This document shows, one piece after another, positions 39,886-48,848 of a stretch of DNA of 64,000 nucleotides. Source of the DNA: Bacillota bacterium (lineage in GTDB: Bacteria > Bacillota > Clostridia > TANB77 > CAG-465); assembly GCA_023460235.1 (NCBI GenBank), contig JAEWRE010000083.1:1-64000 (forward strand), in the 5' to 3' direction. The notes under the pieces were generated by a model. The model made no database searches. It was not told where the DNA came from and saw nothing but the letters and a program-made list of their open reading frames with translations. The first letter of the stretch is position 1. Each line of letters begins with the position of its first letter. The position numbers and the translations under genes are program-made.

Positions 39886-40866
39886 ATGAAAATAGGAATA
39901 CCAAGAGCGCTTGCAACATATGAGTATCCAATACTTTATACTAAATTCTTTGAGTTATTAAAAATTGATATAATCTTAAGTGATGATACAGATAGAGAAA
40001 TACTTAATGAAGGAATATTGAAATCTATAGATGAAAGTTGCCTTGCAAGCAAAGTATTTATTGGTCATGTTGATGCTTTAGCAAAAAGAAATGATTTAGA
40101 TTATATATTCATTCCTAGAATTTGTACTTTTACTAAAACCGATACAGTATGTGTGAAGTTTTATGCGATGTATGATATATGTAAAAATATTTTTCCTAAT
40201 TCAAAATTTGTAACTTTAAATATTGATTATTTAAAAGGAGAAAATGAGTTCAAAGCTTTTGTTAAATTAGGAAAAAAACTAGGTAAAAGATATAGTGATA
40301 TTGTTATTGCATATTTAAAGGCAAAACAAATGCAAAGAGCATACGACTATAAAAAGTTAGAAGAGCAAATTAAAAGAATAAATAATTCTGAAAATAAAAA
40401 TAATATATTAATTGTTTCACACAGATATATATCACATGATAAATATATGGGTTATCCAGTAATAAAATATTTAAAAGACCAAAATATAAACATTATTTAT
40501 GCAGGTATCAATGATATAACTACTAAAAAGAGTATTAGAAAAATAAGAAGGAATTCTAAAAATATTGGATATGAAAATATATCAAAAAATATTTATTGGA
40601 AATATAGTAAAGATTTATTAAACGGCGTTGATCAATATTTAGATAAAGTTGATGGAATAATATACCTATCGGTATTTCCTTGTGGACCTGATTCACTTGT
40701 AAACGAACTTGCAATTAGAAAGATAACTTCAAAACCTAGCCTAAATATTATAATAGATGAACAAGATTCAAATACTGGACTGTACACAAGACTTGAAAGT
40801 TTTATCGATATATTAGAACAACTAAAACTAAAATCTTCAGATAAATTAGAAGAAAGTGTGGTGTAA
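39886..40866 (+). CDS. CoA-dehydratase activase-associated protein (DUF2229-type)
   Basis: This 326-residue protein opens 'MKIGIPRALATYEYPILYTKF', typical of the DUF2229/activase-associated family related to the 2-hydroxyacyl-CoA dehydratase D subunits. Conserved Cys residues sit in 'IDESCLASKVFIGHVD', 'FIPRICTFTKTDTVC' and 'SVFPCGPDSLVNEL', suggesting Fe-S cluster binding. 'DEQDSNTGLYTRLESFID' is shared in form with the next gene. ATG 39886 has GGGTGATG upstream. It forms a three-gene unit with the next two genes; in many clostridia these are one very long polypeptide. The substrate is unknown. Confidence 0.8.
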   Translation: MKIGIPRALATYEYPILYTKFFELLKIDIILSDDTDREILNEGILKSIDESCLASKVFIGHVDALAKRNDLDYIFIPRICTFTKTDTVCVKFYAMYDICKNIFPNSKFVTLNIDYLKGENEFKAFVKLGKKLGKRYSDIVIAYLKAKQMQRAYDYKKLEEQIKRINNSENKNNILIVSHRYISHDKYMGYPVIKYLKDQNINIIYAGINDITTKKSIRKIRRNSKNIGYENISKNIYWKYSKDLLNGVDQYLDKVDGIIYLSVFPCGPDSLVNELAIRKITSKPSLNIIIDEQDSNTGLYTRLESFIDILEQLKLKSSDKLEESVV

Positions 40867-40871
40867 TTTAA

Positions 40872-42056
40872 ATGGATAAAAAATATAGAGTTAGTTTTCC
40901 TCATATGGGAAACTATTATGTACCTATATATAACTTATTATCAAATTTAATTGATAGCAATACGACTGAGATAATAATACCTAAAAAAATAACTAAGAAT
41001 ACCATTGAAGAAGGTAGCAATAATAGTCCGGATTTTGTATGTGTACCTTTCAAATATAATATGGGAAATTTTATTGAATCATTAAAAGCAGGAGCTAATG
41101 TTCTAATACAAGCAGGTGGTGGTTGTAGATATGGCTATTATGCTGAAGTTCAAGAACAAATATTAAAAGATATGGGATATGATTTCTTGTATATTTCACT
41201 ACTTGATGCAAAAGGTGTTGATGCTTTTAAAGTGTATAACAAATTTAAAATAATAAACCCTAAATTAAAATTTAGTAAGTTTATATATCGTTTTTTACTA
41301 ACTATAAAATTACTTGGACTTTTAGATGAATTTGAAAGCTATGTACGTGAAAACATGGTGTATGAAAAGAATAAAGGTGAATTTGAAAAATTACACCAAG
41401 AACTTCTTGAAGAATTAAAAAATATAAAAAATATTGCTCATTTTGAAAAAGTCAAAAAGGAATATATGCAAAAAGTTCATAGTATTAAATTAAAGAAGAC
41501 TAATACATTAAAAATTGGTGTTGTTGGAGAGTTGTATACTTCAATGGAACCGTTTGCTAGTTTTTTCCTTGAAAAGGAACTTGCAGATTATGGAGTTAAA
41601 GTAAAAAGGTATACAACAGTTACATATCTTCTTTTTGAAAAGGGAAAGGCACAAAAAAAGTTATTAAAAGATGCAAATGAATATATATCTTATCAAATTG
41701 GTGCAGACGGAACAGAAAGTGTTGCTCATACATTAGAGTTAATTAATATGGGTTACGATGGTATAATTCATATAAAACCATTTGGGTGTACTCCAGAAGT
41801 AAATGCAATGCCTATATTACAAAGAATAAGTTTAGAAAAAGACATTCCAATTATGTTTCTTACTTTTGATTCTCAGACAAGTGAAACTGGAGTAAAAACA
41901 AGAATTGAAGCCTTTTATGATATGTTAAAAATGAAAAAAGAAGAAAAAAATAAAATAGAAGAGGAAGAATTTCAAGTAGCAATATTTAAAGACGGAAATA
42001 AAATAGTTGAGATATCACCTAAAAAATTAGTGGAGGTTGGAGGTAATAATGGATAA
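40872..42056 (+). CDS. 2-hydroxyacyl-CoA dehydratase-like (HgdB/DUF2229) protein
   Basis: This 394-residue protein begins 'VSFPHMGNYYVPIYNLLSNL'. It carries 'CVPFKYNMGNFIESLKAGAN', 'QAGGGCRYGYYAEVQEQIL' and 'IIHIKPFGCTPEVNAMPIL', the Cys-bearing blocks of dehydratase-like partners of the ATP-dependent activase. 'TFDSQTSETGVKTRIEAFYD' parallels the end of the preceding gene. It starts 5 nt after that gene and overlaps the activase gene by 8 nt, indicating coupled translation. No acyl-CoA pathway genes are nearby, so the true substrate is open. Confidence 0.8.
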   Translation: MDKKYRVSFPHMGNYYVPIYNLLSNLIDSNTTEIIIPKKITKNTIEEGSNNSPDFVCVPFKYNMGNFIESLKAGANVLIQAGGGCRYGYYAEVQEQILKDMGYDFLYISLLDAKGVDAFKVYNKFKIINPKLKFSKFIYRFLLTIKLLGLLDEFESYVRENMVYEKNKGEFEKLHQELLEELKNIKNIAHFEKVKKEYMQKVHSIKLKKTNTLKIGVVGELYTSMEPFASFFLEKELADYGVKVKRYTTVTYLLFEKGKAQKKLLKDANEYISYQIGADGTESVAHTLELINMGYDGIIHIKPFGCTPEVNAMPILQRISLEKDIPIMFLTFDSQTSETGVKTRIEAFYDMLKMKKEEKNKIEEEEFQVAIFKDGNKIVEISPKKLVEVGGNNG

Positions 42057-43026
42057 GTACTACATTGGTGTAGATATAGGCTCTATATCTACAAAAGCAG
42101 TCGTTATTGATAATGAAAATAATATAATTGCAAGTGAATATATATGGACTGAAGGAAGTCCAATAGATGCAACTAAAACTATAGTAAAAGAATTGAAAAA
42201 TCAATTAGAAGAAAAAAATATCAATCCAAATGTTTTTGGTGTTGGTACAACTGGTTCTGCTAGAAATCTAATTGGAAGTGTGCTTGGTGCTAATATCGTG
42301 AAAAATGAAATTACAGCACATGCTATAGGTACATTATCTAAGTATAAAGATGTAAGAACAATTCTTGAAATAGGAGGACAGGATTCAAAGATAATAATAA
42401 TTAAAGATGGTGTTGTAGTTGATTATGCAATGAATACTCTATGCGCTGCAGGAACAGGAGCATTTCTTTCAGCCCAAGCAAAAAGACTTGGAGTAAATAT
42501 TGAAGATTTAGGTGGAATTGCAAAATCTTCTAAAAACCCTTCTAAAATAGCAGCAAGGTGTACTGTTTTTGCAGAATCGGATTTAGTACATAAGGCACAA
42601 ATTGGACATAGTAAAGAAGATTTGATTGCGGGGATTTGTAATTCTGTAGCGTATAACTATTTAAATAATTTGGCAAAAGGAAAGAAAATAGAAGATAAAA
42701 TAGTTTTTCAAGGTGGAGTTAGTAAAAATGAGGGAGTAGTTGAAGCTTTCAAAAATATTTTAAATAAAGAAATATACGTAGATGAAAATTCACATTTAAT
42801 GGGTGCACTTGGAGTTGCAATACTATCTAAAAATGTAAATAAAAATGGTGGAAAATTAGATTTTGATTTTAATATAAAAGATTATGAATTTAAAACTATC
42901 GGAACTGAGTGTCATGGATGTAGCAATAACTGTGAAATTGTTACAATACTTAAAGATGGAAATTTAATAGACAGAATGGGTGGCAGATGTGAAAAAGGAA
43001 ACATGAGCACTGGAAGTGTATCTTAA
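42049..43026 (+). CDS. Acyl-CoA dehydratase activase (BcrAD/BadFG ATPase)
   Basis: This 325-residue ASKHA-fold ATPase has 'YYIGVDIGSISTKAVVID' (phosphate 1), 'GVGTTGSARNLIGSVLGA', 'LEIGGQDSKII', 'NTLCAAGTGAFLSAQAKRLG' (the Cys that bridges the [4Fe-4S] cluster in HgdC homologues) and 'FQGGVSKNEGVVEAF'. It uses ATP to inject a low-potential electron into a dehydratase-type partner, presumably the two preceding genes. A C-terminal Cys-rich tail ('CHGCSNNCEIV') is extra to minimal HgdC. GGAGGTAATA precedes ATG 42049. Confidence 0.88.
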   Translation: MDKYYIGVDIGSISTKAVVIDNENNIIASEYIWTEGSPIDATKTIVKELKNQLEEKNINPNVFGVGTTGSARNLIGSVLGANIVKNEITAHAIGTLSKYKDVRTILEIGGQDSKIIIIKDGVVVDYAMNTLCAAGTGAFLSAQAKRLGVNIEDLGGIAKSSKNPSKIAARCTVFAESDLVHKAQIGHSKEDLIAGICNSVAYNYLNNLAKGKKIEDKIVFQGGVSKNEGVVEAFKNILNKEIYVDENSHLMGALGVAILSKNVNKNGGKLDFDFNIKDYEFKTIGTECHGCSNNCEIVTILKDGNLIDRMGGRCEKGNMSTGSVS

Positions 43027-43040
43027 ATTAATTAAATCTA

Positions 43041-43069
43041 TTGTTTTTCTTTATCAAATATGATATACT
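43041..43069 (+). promoter_or_regulatory. Promoter with extended -10
   Basis: TTGTTT (43041-43046) and TATACT (43064-43069) are separated by 17 nt ending in TATGA, upstream of the gene at 43130. Confidence 0.55.
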
Positions 43070-43129
43070 AATTAACATAATTAATAAGAATAGAAATACA
43101 AATAAAATTTTAGTAGGAGGATAATTAAT

Positions 43130-43648
43130 ATGAAGATTGGAGATAATTCTTTTTCATGGCTTAATACTAGCAAAAATGCATTTGAGCTTCGGAGATTAGT
43201 TGAAGAAAGGCTAGAACCTGCGATGTGTATCAAATCCTTAGAAAGGGCTAACAATGATTTTGAAAAATTTATAATTTTAAATCAGCTTATGCCTGTAATT
43301 ACTTTTTCAGATGACTCAGGGGTTAAATTATTAGAAGAAAAAATTGGATTTAAAGAAATAACTAGAAAATATGAACAAGGAGAATTTAAAATCATTGAAA
43401 GAATTTCTATTACAGATGATTGTGATGTCTCAGTCAGATATTCAAGGATAGATTATAGCGGACAAAGCAATTCACACGGGTTGCAACCTATGAAATCAAT
43501 TGGGCAGGAATTTAATGTTGAATCTGATGATAAATCTTGGATTTGGGGTGCACATTACTCCTGTTACTATTTTATAAAGAACGAAGCACGAAAATTATCA
43601 AAAATAATAACTGATAATAATCAGTTATTAAAAGATTATTTTGGCTAA
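43130..43648 (+). CDS. Unknown 172-aa protein
   Basis: This gene is not recognised. It is a soluble alpha/beta protein with 'SFSWLNTSKNAFELRRLVEE' at the start, a central strand-rich part ('FKIIERISITDDCDVSVRYS') and 'WIWGAHYSCYYFIKNEARKL' near the end. TAGGAGGAT precedes the ATG. It is an isolated single-gene unit of the same style as those at 28954, 29897, 36806, 37531 and 48849. Confidence 0.6.
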   Translation: MKIGDNSFSWLNTSKNAFELRRLVEERLEPAMCIKSLERANNDFEKFIILNQLMPVITFSDDSGVKLLEEKIGFKEITRKYEQGEFKIIERISITDDCDVSVRYSRIDYSGQSNSHGLQPMKSIGQEFNVESDDKSWIWGAHYSCYYFIKNEARKLSKIITDNNQLLKDYFG

Positions 43649-43655
43649 ATAAAAC

Positions 43656-43693
43656 GAGGTTTATAACTTATTTATGTTATAGACCTCATTTTT
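43656..43693. terminator. Bidirectional terminator
   Basis: A 12-bp stem with one G-T pair (43656-43667 with 43675-43686) lies between convergent genes, with T-rich flank on the + side. Confidence 0.7.
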
Positions 43694-43694
43694 A

Positions 43695-44141
43695 TTAGAT
43701 TTTATATTTTAAAATTACCTCTTCATCAGTAGAACTTACTTCATCAAAAGAATCATATAAAATATCAATGATCTCATTTGAAGTTATTAATATTATTTTA
43801 TTTTTTTCTTTATTAAAATGAAAAACATTAGTTCTAAATAAATTTGTAATATCGTTAGAATAGAGTGCATTAAAAAACATATTATTTATGTAATTTTGAA
43901 TTACATTGTTGGTATTAAAATTTGGTGTTAACTCTTCAAAATTCTCCATGTTTCTTTTGGCATAATATAATAATTTTTCTGCTAAAAAATCAGATTGTTC
44001 TATTATGTATTTTTTAAATGGCGAATTATTATAACAAGAGTAAATGTCATACTTTTCATCATATAAAATGTTTTCGTACTTTGTAGAATATATCTCCTTA
44101 ATCATTTTTTGTACTTTTTTAAGTTCCTTTGAACTAGTCAT
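43695..44141 (-). CDS. Unknown 148-aa protein
   Basis: This gene is not recognised. It is a soluble protein with a charged helical N-terminus ('SSKELKKVQKMIKEIYSTKY'), an Asn-rich middle and an acidic C-terminus ('DEVSSTDEEVILKYKI'). GGAAGGATG lies about 5 nt before the start on the minus strand. It converges on the preceding gene through a shared terminator and is divergent from ymdB. Confidence 0.55.
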   Translation of the reverse strand: MTSSKELKKVQKMIKEIYSTKYENILYDEKYDIYSCYNNSPFKKYIIEQSDFLAEKLLYYAKRNMENFEELTPNFNTNNVIQNYINNMFFNALYSNDITNLFRTNVFHFNKEKNKIILITSNEIIDILYDSFDEVSSTDEEVILKYKI

Positions 44142-44298
44142 TAAATCATCCTTCCATCAAATGAAAATAATATATTTCATTCTTTAATAATTTTTGTTAC
44201 ATTACATTATACCATAATATAATATGTGTTATCAATAATTATCTTGCTTTTGTTTAAATTTTATTGTATAATTTATACAATTAAAAGGGGGCAACAAT

Positions 44299-45087
44299 TT
44301 GAACGTATTAATAGTGGGTGACGTTGTAGGAAGATCTGGACTTGATAAATTAAAGGAAGTATTAAATAAAACAATTGAAGAAAATGAAATTGATTTTTGT
44401 ATTGTAAATGGTGAGAACTCTGCAAATGGAAAAGGATTAAGGCATGAAGAATATAACGAAATATTGAGTTATGGTGCAGATGCAATAACTATGGGAAACC
44501 ATATGTATTATAGAAAAGAGATGGCAACTGAATATATTAAGCTTCCAAAACTTTTGATTCCTGCAAATATTACTAACTTGACAGGCAATGGGCATAAGTT
44601 AATAGAAAAAAATGGAATAAAGTATGGTGTTATAAATATCATCGGAAGAGCTGAAATGGGCGAGATAATAGAAAAGAATGTAGTTAACCCATTTAAGAAA
44701 GTTACTGAAGAAATTGAATCATTAAATCAAGAAGGTGCGGAATATATATTTGTAGATTTCCATGCTGAAGCAACAGCTGAAAAAATTGCAATGGGATATC
44801 ATTTAGATGGAAAAGTTACATGTATATTTGGTACTCATACACATATTCAAACAGCAGATGAAATGATTTTTGAAAGTGGCACAGCATATATAACTGATGT
44901 AGGTATGACTGGTCCAAAAGATAGTGTAATTGGTCTTAAAAAAGAAGTAGCTTTAAAGAGATTTGTGGAAGATAGTTTTGCTAAATATGAATGTAGCAAA
45001 AATCCTGGAATATTTAATGCTGTAATATTAAATATAGACGAGTCTACAAAAAAAGTTACGAATATAAAAAGAATTTTTCAAAGATAG
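44299..45087 (+). CDS. ymdB: Metallophosphoesterase, YmdB family (cAMP phosphodiesterase type)
   Basis: This 262-residue protein is a calcineurin-like phosphoesterase of the YmdB family, with its metal-binding motifs 'IVGDVVGRSG', 'VNGENSANGKG', 'ITMGNHMYYRKEM', 'VDFHAEATAEK' and 'IFGTHTHIQTADE'. In Bacillus YmdB hydrolyses 2',3'- and 3',5'-cyclic nucleotides and influences biofilm and motility switching. It starts at TTG 44299 with a GGGGG ribosome binding site. It is usually next to rny but is here separated from it by the activase unit and two small genes. Confidence 0.92.
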   Translation: MNVLIVGDVVGRSGLDKLKEVLNKTIEENEIDFCIVNGENSANGKGLRHEEYNEILSYGADAITMGNHMYYRKEMATEYIKLPKLLIPANITNLTGNGHKLIEKNGIKYGVINIIGRAEMGEIIEKNVVNPFKKVTEEIESLNQEGAEYIFVDFHAEATAEKIAMGYHLDGKVTCIFGTHTHIQTADEMIFESGTAYITDVGMTGPKDSVIGLKKEVALKRFVEDSFAKYECSKNPGIFNAVILNIDESTKKVTNIKRIFQR

Positions 45088-45152
45088 TCCAATCACAATT
45101 TACATATTCATATAATATTATATACAAAGACGATTCGGTTGGGTGATATTAT

Positions 45153-45698
45153 ATGATAAAAATAATTAAAAGAGTAATTAATGGAATTAAAAATATATAT
45201 TATGATGCTAAAAATATATATGAAAAAGATCCTGCTGCAACATCAGTACTATCAGTAATGATATTATATCAGGGATTTTGGGCTATATTTAATCATAGAA
45301 TTGCCCATTTTTTCTATAAAATCAGGTTATTATTTATTGCAAGATTGATTTCTCAAATTTCTAGATTTTTAACAGGAATAGAGATACATCCTGGTGCCAC
45401 AATTGGAAAAAGACTATTTATGGACCATGGTATGGGAATAGTAATAGGAGAGACTGCAATAGTTGGTGATGATTGTACAATTTATCATCAAGTCACACTT
45501 GGTGGTACAGGAAAAGAAGCAATAAAAAGACATCCAACATTAGGCAATAATGTAATTGTAGGAGCAGGTAGTAAAGTACTTGGAAATATTACACTAGGTA
45601 ACAATGTTAAGGTTGGTGCTAATTCTGTAGTTTTAAAAGATGTGCCGGATAATACAACTGTTGTTGGGATACCAGCAAGAGAAATAAAAAAAGACTAA
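45153..45698 (+). CDS. cysE: Serine O-acetyltransferase
   Basis: This 181-residue protein is a short Firmicutes-type CysE. A helical N-terminus is followed by left-handed beta-helix hexapeptide repeats: '[20 protein letters not shown]', '[20 protein letters not shown]' and '[20 protein letters not shown]'. The catalytic His-Asp lies in 'DHGMG' and the active-site His in 'YHQVTLGG'. It makes O-acetylserine from serine and acetyl-CoA, the first step of cysteine synthesis. cysK is not in view. No T-box or other leader was seen upstream. Confidence 0.92.
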   Translation: MIKIIKRVINGIKNIYYDAKNIYEKDPAATSVLSVMILYQGFWAIFNHRIAHFFYKIRLLFIARLISQISRFLTGIEIHPGATIGKRLFMDHGMGIVIGETAIVGDDCTIYHQVTLGGTGKEAIKRHPTLGNNVIVGAGSKVLGNITLGNNVKVGANSVVLKDVPDNTTVVGIPAREIKKD

Positions 45699-45730
45699 GA
45701 ATAAAATAATTTAAGAGTTTATATAAACAA

Positions 45731-45758
45731 AAAGAGGAATTTTAATTCCTCTTTAATT
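45731..45758. terminator. Bidirectional terminator between cysE and rlmH
   Basis: An 11-bp perfect stem (45731-45741 with 45744-45754) with a very short loop has A- and T-rich flanks on its two sides. Confidence 0.7.
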
Positions 45759-45773
45759 ATTATTATTTTCATT

Positions 45774-46262
45774 CTAATGATGATATGTTTCATTATTTTG
45801 TATTTTAAAAGATCTGAACAATTGTTCAAGTAAAAATATTCTTATTAATTGATGAGGGAAAGTAAGTTTAGAAAAACAAATCTTCTCATCACATAAATTC
45901 AATAGTTCATCACTCATCCCTAAAGTTCCACCAATCAAAAATATTATTGTTGAAGCATCATATGTTGCTATTTTATTAATTTTTTCAGAAAGTTCTTCAG
46001 AAGAATATTCTTTTCCTTTTAAATCTAAAGCTATAATATATGACTTACCAATCTTATTTATTTTTTCAATAACTTTATTTGATTCAGCAGATTTAATATT
46101 TTTAATTTCAATATCAGACAAAGAAGTAGGTACTTTTTCATCTTGTAGTTCTATTATATCAAGTTTACAATATTTAGATAATCTTTTTTCATATTCAGCA
46201 ATTAAGTCCTTAGTTGATTTTTCTTTTACATGACCAAGGCATATAATTTTTATATTTAACAT
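45774..46262 (-). CDS. rlmH: 23S rRNA (pseudouridine1915-N3)-methyltransferase
   Basis: This 162-residue SPOUT methyltransferase reads 'MLNIKIICLGHVKEK', 'YIIALDLKGKEYSSEELSEK', 'IIFLIGGTLGMSDELLNL' (knot and SAM site) and 'FPHQLIRIFLLEQLFRSF'. RlmH methylates pseudouridine 1915 in helix 69 of 23S rRNA. Its start overlaps the end of the WalJ-like gene by 7 nt, so the two are translationally coupled. This murA-walJ-rlmH arrangement is read right to left. Confidence 0.95.
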   Translation of the reverse strand: MLNIKIICLGHVKEKSTKDLIAEYEKRLSKYCKLDIIELQDEKVPTSLSDIEIKNIKSAESNKVIEKINKIGKSYIIALDLKGKEYSSEELSEKINKIATYDASTIIFLIGGTLGMSDELLNLCDEKICFSKLTFPHQLIRIFLLEQLFRSFKIQNNETYHH

Positions 46263-47050
46263 ACTGATATTACCTCACTTGATAACTCTTTAGTTGCAAC
46301 GTTTAATTCAATTAAGCTTTTATCAATATTTTTATTTAACATTTTATCATAAATAGTGGAAAGAGCCATTTCACTTGTATTATTATTTTGACTTAAATGT
46401 GCAATTAGAAATCTATCTTTTCCTTTATCATATAGTTTGCATATTAAATCAGAAGTATCTTCGTTTGAAAGATGTCCTAAATCAGATTTTATTCTTCTTT
46501 TTAAGTTATATGGATACTTCCCAAAATCTAACATTACATTATCATAATTTGATTCAACAATTATATAGTCATTTGAAGATAAATACTCAAACACTTCCTC
46601 AGAAACATAACCAAGATCAGTAGCAAATCCAATTGAAGCTTCATTTGTTTTTATTTTATAACCACATGGCATAACAGCATCATGTGAAGTTTCAAAAGGA
46701 GTTATTTCAAAGTCATTTATTTTAAAAGGTTGTCCGTAATATGTCTTAATAATATCTGCTGATATATTTTTTTCATCTAACATTTCTTTAATATAATCAG
46801 CAGTTTTACCACATGCATAAATTGGTATATTATTTTTCCTACAGATAAGAGGAAGAGCTTTTATATGATCAATGTGTTCATGTGTAAGAATAATGCCTGA
46901 AATATCAGACATAGTTTTATCTATACTTTTTAGTCCATCTACAGCCGATTTATATGTAACGCCAACATCAACTAAAATATTACTTTTATTTGATTCAATA
47001 TGAAACATATTACCAGAGCTAGAACTAAATAGAGGATGTATATTAAGCAT
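46256..47050 (-). CDS. MBL-fold hydrolase, WalJ/YycJ family
   Basis: This is a 264-residue metallo-beta-lactamase-fold protein. It opens with 'FSSSSGNMF', has metal ligands in 'LTHEHIDHIKALP' and 'TSHDAVMPCGY', and shows 'SNYDNVMLDFGKYP' and 'HLSQNNNTSEMAL'. The YycJ/WalJ family is a DNA 5'-3' exonuclease-type hydrolase linked with mismatch repair and cell division control; in many Firmicutes it sits near rlmH, as here. The preferred start (end coordinate 47050) lies inside the last codons of murA, with AAGGTGA upstream; the frame extends to 47098. Confidence 0.88.
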   Translation of the reverse strand: MLNIHPLFSSSSGNMFHIESNKSNILVDVGVTYKSAVDGLKSIDKTMSDISGIILTHEHIDHIKALPLICRKNNIPIYACGKTADYIKEMLDEKNISADIIKTYYGQPFKINDFEITPFETSHDAVMPCGYKIKTNEASIGFATDLGYVSEEVFEYLSSNDYIIVESNYDNVMLDFGKYPYNLKRRIKSDLGHLSNEDTSDLICKLYDKGKDRFLIAHLSQNNNTSEMALSTIYDKMLNKNIDKSLIELNVATKELSSEVISVC

Positions 47051-48329
47051 TAATTTCACCTTCAGTTTTTTCATTATAATATTCAATGTTTGCACCAATA
47101 CTATTAAATTTTTGAGCGATGTCCTCGTAGCCTCTTAATATATGGTGTATGTCGTATACTTCTGTCATACCTTCTGCAGCAATACCTGCTATTATCATTG
47201 CAGCACCTGCTCTTAAATCATGCGATCTCACAGGAGCTCCATATAACTTGTCAACGCCTTTTACAATTGCAGTTGTACCATGAGCAGATATATCAGCACC
47301 CATTTTTGCAAGTTCATCAGTATATTGGAATCTTGACTCCCAAATGTTTTCAACTATAATTCCAGTACCATCGCAAATAGATAATAAAACACCCATTTGT
47401 GGTTGCATATCGGTAGGGAAGCCAGGATATGGCATTGTTTTTAAACTAAATGCTCCAGGTTTCTTATCCATTGAAACTCTTATACTTGATTCATATTCTT
47501 CCACAGTAACACCAGCTTCTCTAAGTTTAGCTGTTATTGGTTCCATATGTTTTGGAATACAATTATTTATTAATACATTACCTTTAGTGATTGCAGCAGC
47601 TACCATGAAAGTACCTGTTTCAATTTGATCAGGTATTATTGAATAACTAGAAACTTGTTTTAATTCTTTAACACCAGTAACTTTTATAGTATCAGTACCA
47701 GCACCTTTTATATTTGCACCCATAGAATTTAAGAAGTTAGCTAAATCAACTATGTGTGGTTCTTTTGCAACATTTTCTATTACAGTAACACCATCAGCAA
47801 GAGTACTTGCTAATATTGCATTTATAGTTGCTCCAACACTAACTACATCAAGAAATATATTTGTTCCTTTTAAAGTTCCTTTTTTAGAAGCATAAACGTT
47901 TCCTCTTAATACATCAACAGTAGCTCCTAATTTTTCTAAAGCTTTAATGTGTTGGTCAATAGGTCTTGCTCCAAGATTACAACCACCTGGAAGCCCGATT
48001 TGAACGTCATCAAATCTTCCAATTAAGGCACCAAGTAAATAATATGAAGATCTAAATTTACTTGTAAGCTCATAAGAAGCAATAGCAGAATCGATATTTT
48101 CATTGTCTATAATAAATTCATTTTGTGAAATATATGTAATTTTAGAACCTAAAGATTCAAAAATTTTTATATATGAATTAATATCACTTATATTAGGTAC
48201 ATTTTCTAAATGACATTTTCCTTTTACTAAAAGTGTAGCTGGTAAAATTGCAACTGCTGCATTTTTTGCGCCACTAATATTAACTTCACCTTCTAATCTA
48301 CATGGTCCATGTACTATAAATTTTTCCAT
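47043..48329 (-). CDS. murA: UDP-N-acetylglucosamine 1-carboxyvinyltransferase
   Basis: This 428-residue EPSP-synthase-fold enzyme performs the first committed step of peptidoglycan synthesis, adding enolpyruvate to UDP-GlcNAc. 'ISGAKNAAVAILPATLLV' is the N-terminal signature. The fosfomycin-reactive catalytic Cys is present in 'LPGGCNLGARPIDQHIKAL', and 'FPTDMQPQMGVLLSICDGTG' and 'DLRAGAAMIIAGIAAEG' are also conserved. With the usual Cys it should be fosfomycin-sensitive at target level. It heads the murA-walJ-rlmH operon on the minus strand. Confidence 0.96.
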   Translation of the reverse strand: MEKFIVHGPCRLEGEVNISGAKNAAVAILPATLLVKGKCHLENVPNISDINSYIKIFESLGSKITYISQNEFIIDNENIDSAIASYELTSKFRSSYYLLGALIGRFDDVQIGLPGGCNLGARPIDQHIKALEKLGATVDVLRGNVYASKKGTLKGTNIFLDVVSVGATINAILASTLADGVTVIENVAKEPHIVDLANFLNSMGANIKGAGTDTIKVTGVKELKQVSSYSIIPDQIETGTFMVAAAITKGNVLINNCIPKHMEPITAKLREAGVTVEEYESSIRVSMDKKPGAFSLKTMPYPGFPTDMQPQMGVLLSICDGTGIIVENIWESRFQYTDELAKMGADISAHGTTAIVKGVDKLYGAPVRSHDLRAGAAMIIAGIAAEGMTEVYDIHHILRGYEDIAQKFNSIGANIEYYNEKTEGEINA

Positions 48330-48484
48330 ATATTAAACCCTCATTTCTATAATATTAAGATTACAAAATTAAAATAGATATGTTATAAATTTGAGCATAA
48401 AAGCCTATCTATTAATTTGTATGTTTTACTCTAAAAAGTATAACATACAATCTTCAAAAATACAATAATTTCGACAAAAATAGT

Positions 48485-48685
48485 CTACTGTCTAAAGTTA
48501 GGTCTTATTGAATTACATAGTTGTTTACAATTACACGTAAGATTAGTAAGAGTATTTTCAATACATGTCATATTTTTGAAGTTTATAAGATCTACACCTG
48601 TTAAATAATGACACTTACCAAGTGGAATTCTTCCAGGATAATTCCATAAGAAAGAATTTAATAGCCAATTTGGATTAAATCCCAT
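48485..48685 (-). CDS. Small Cys-containing protein of unknown function (66 aa)
   Basis: This gene is not recognised. It starts ATG 48685 with an unusually strong GGGGGTGA ribosome binding site about 5 nt upstream. The N-terminal half is Trp- and Asn-rich ('FNPNWLLNSFLWNYPGRIPL'). The C-terminal half has five Cys ('KCHYL', 'MTCIENTL', 'LTCNCKQLC'), which suggests metal binding or disulfides. It has no classic signal peptide. Confidence 0.55.
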   Translation of the reverse strand: MGFNPNWLLNSFLWNYPGRIPLGKCHYLTGVDLINFKNMTCIENTLTNLTCNCKQLCNSIRPNFRQ

Positions 48686-48756
48686 TTAAATCACCCCCTA
48701 GTATAGTATATGTTTTTTATTTAATAGTGGGAATTATTGAAATAAATATCATGATA

Positions 48757-48784
48757 TTGAAAATAAAAAAAATTGTGTTATAAT
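48757..48784 (+). promoter_or_regulatory. Probable promoter
   Basis: TTGAAA (48757-48762) and TATAAT (48779-48784) are 16 nt apart, upstream of the gene at 48849. Confidence 0.5.
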
Positions 48785-48848
48785 ATAATGTGTAAATTAT
48801 AAACTGAAATTTAATTAATATTATAAATTAAACAAAGGAGTGATTTTT

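Noticed and set aside
46375..46623. Plus-strand frame opposite the WalJ-like gene
   Set aside because: There is no ribosome binding site, and it lies fully inside a conserved minus-strand enzyme gene.
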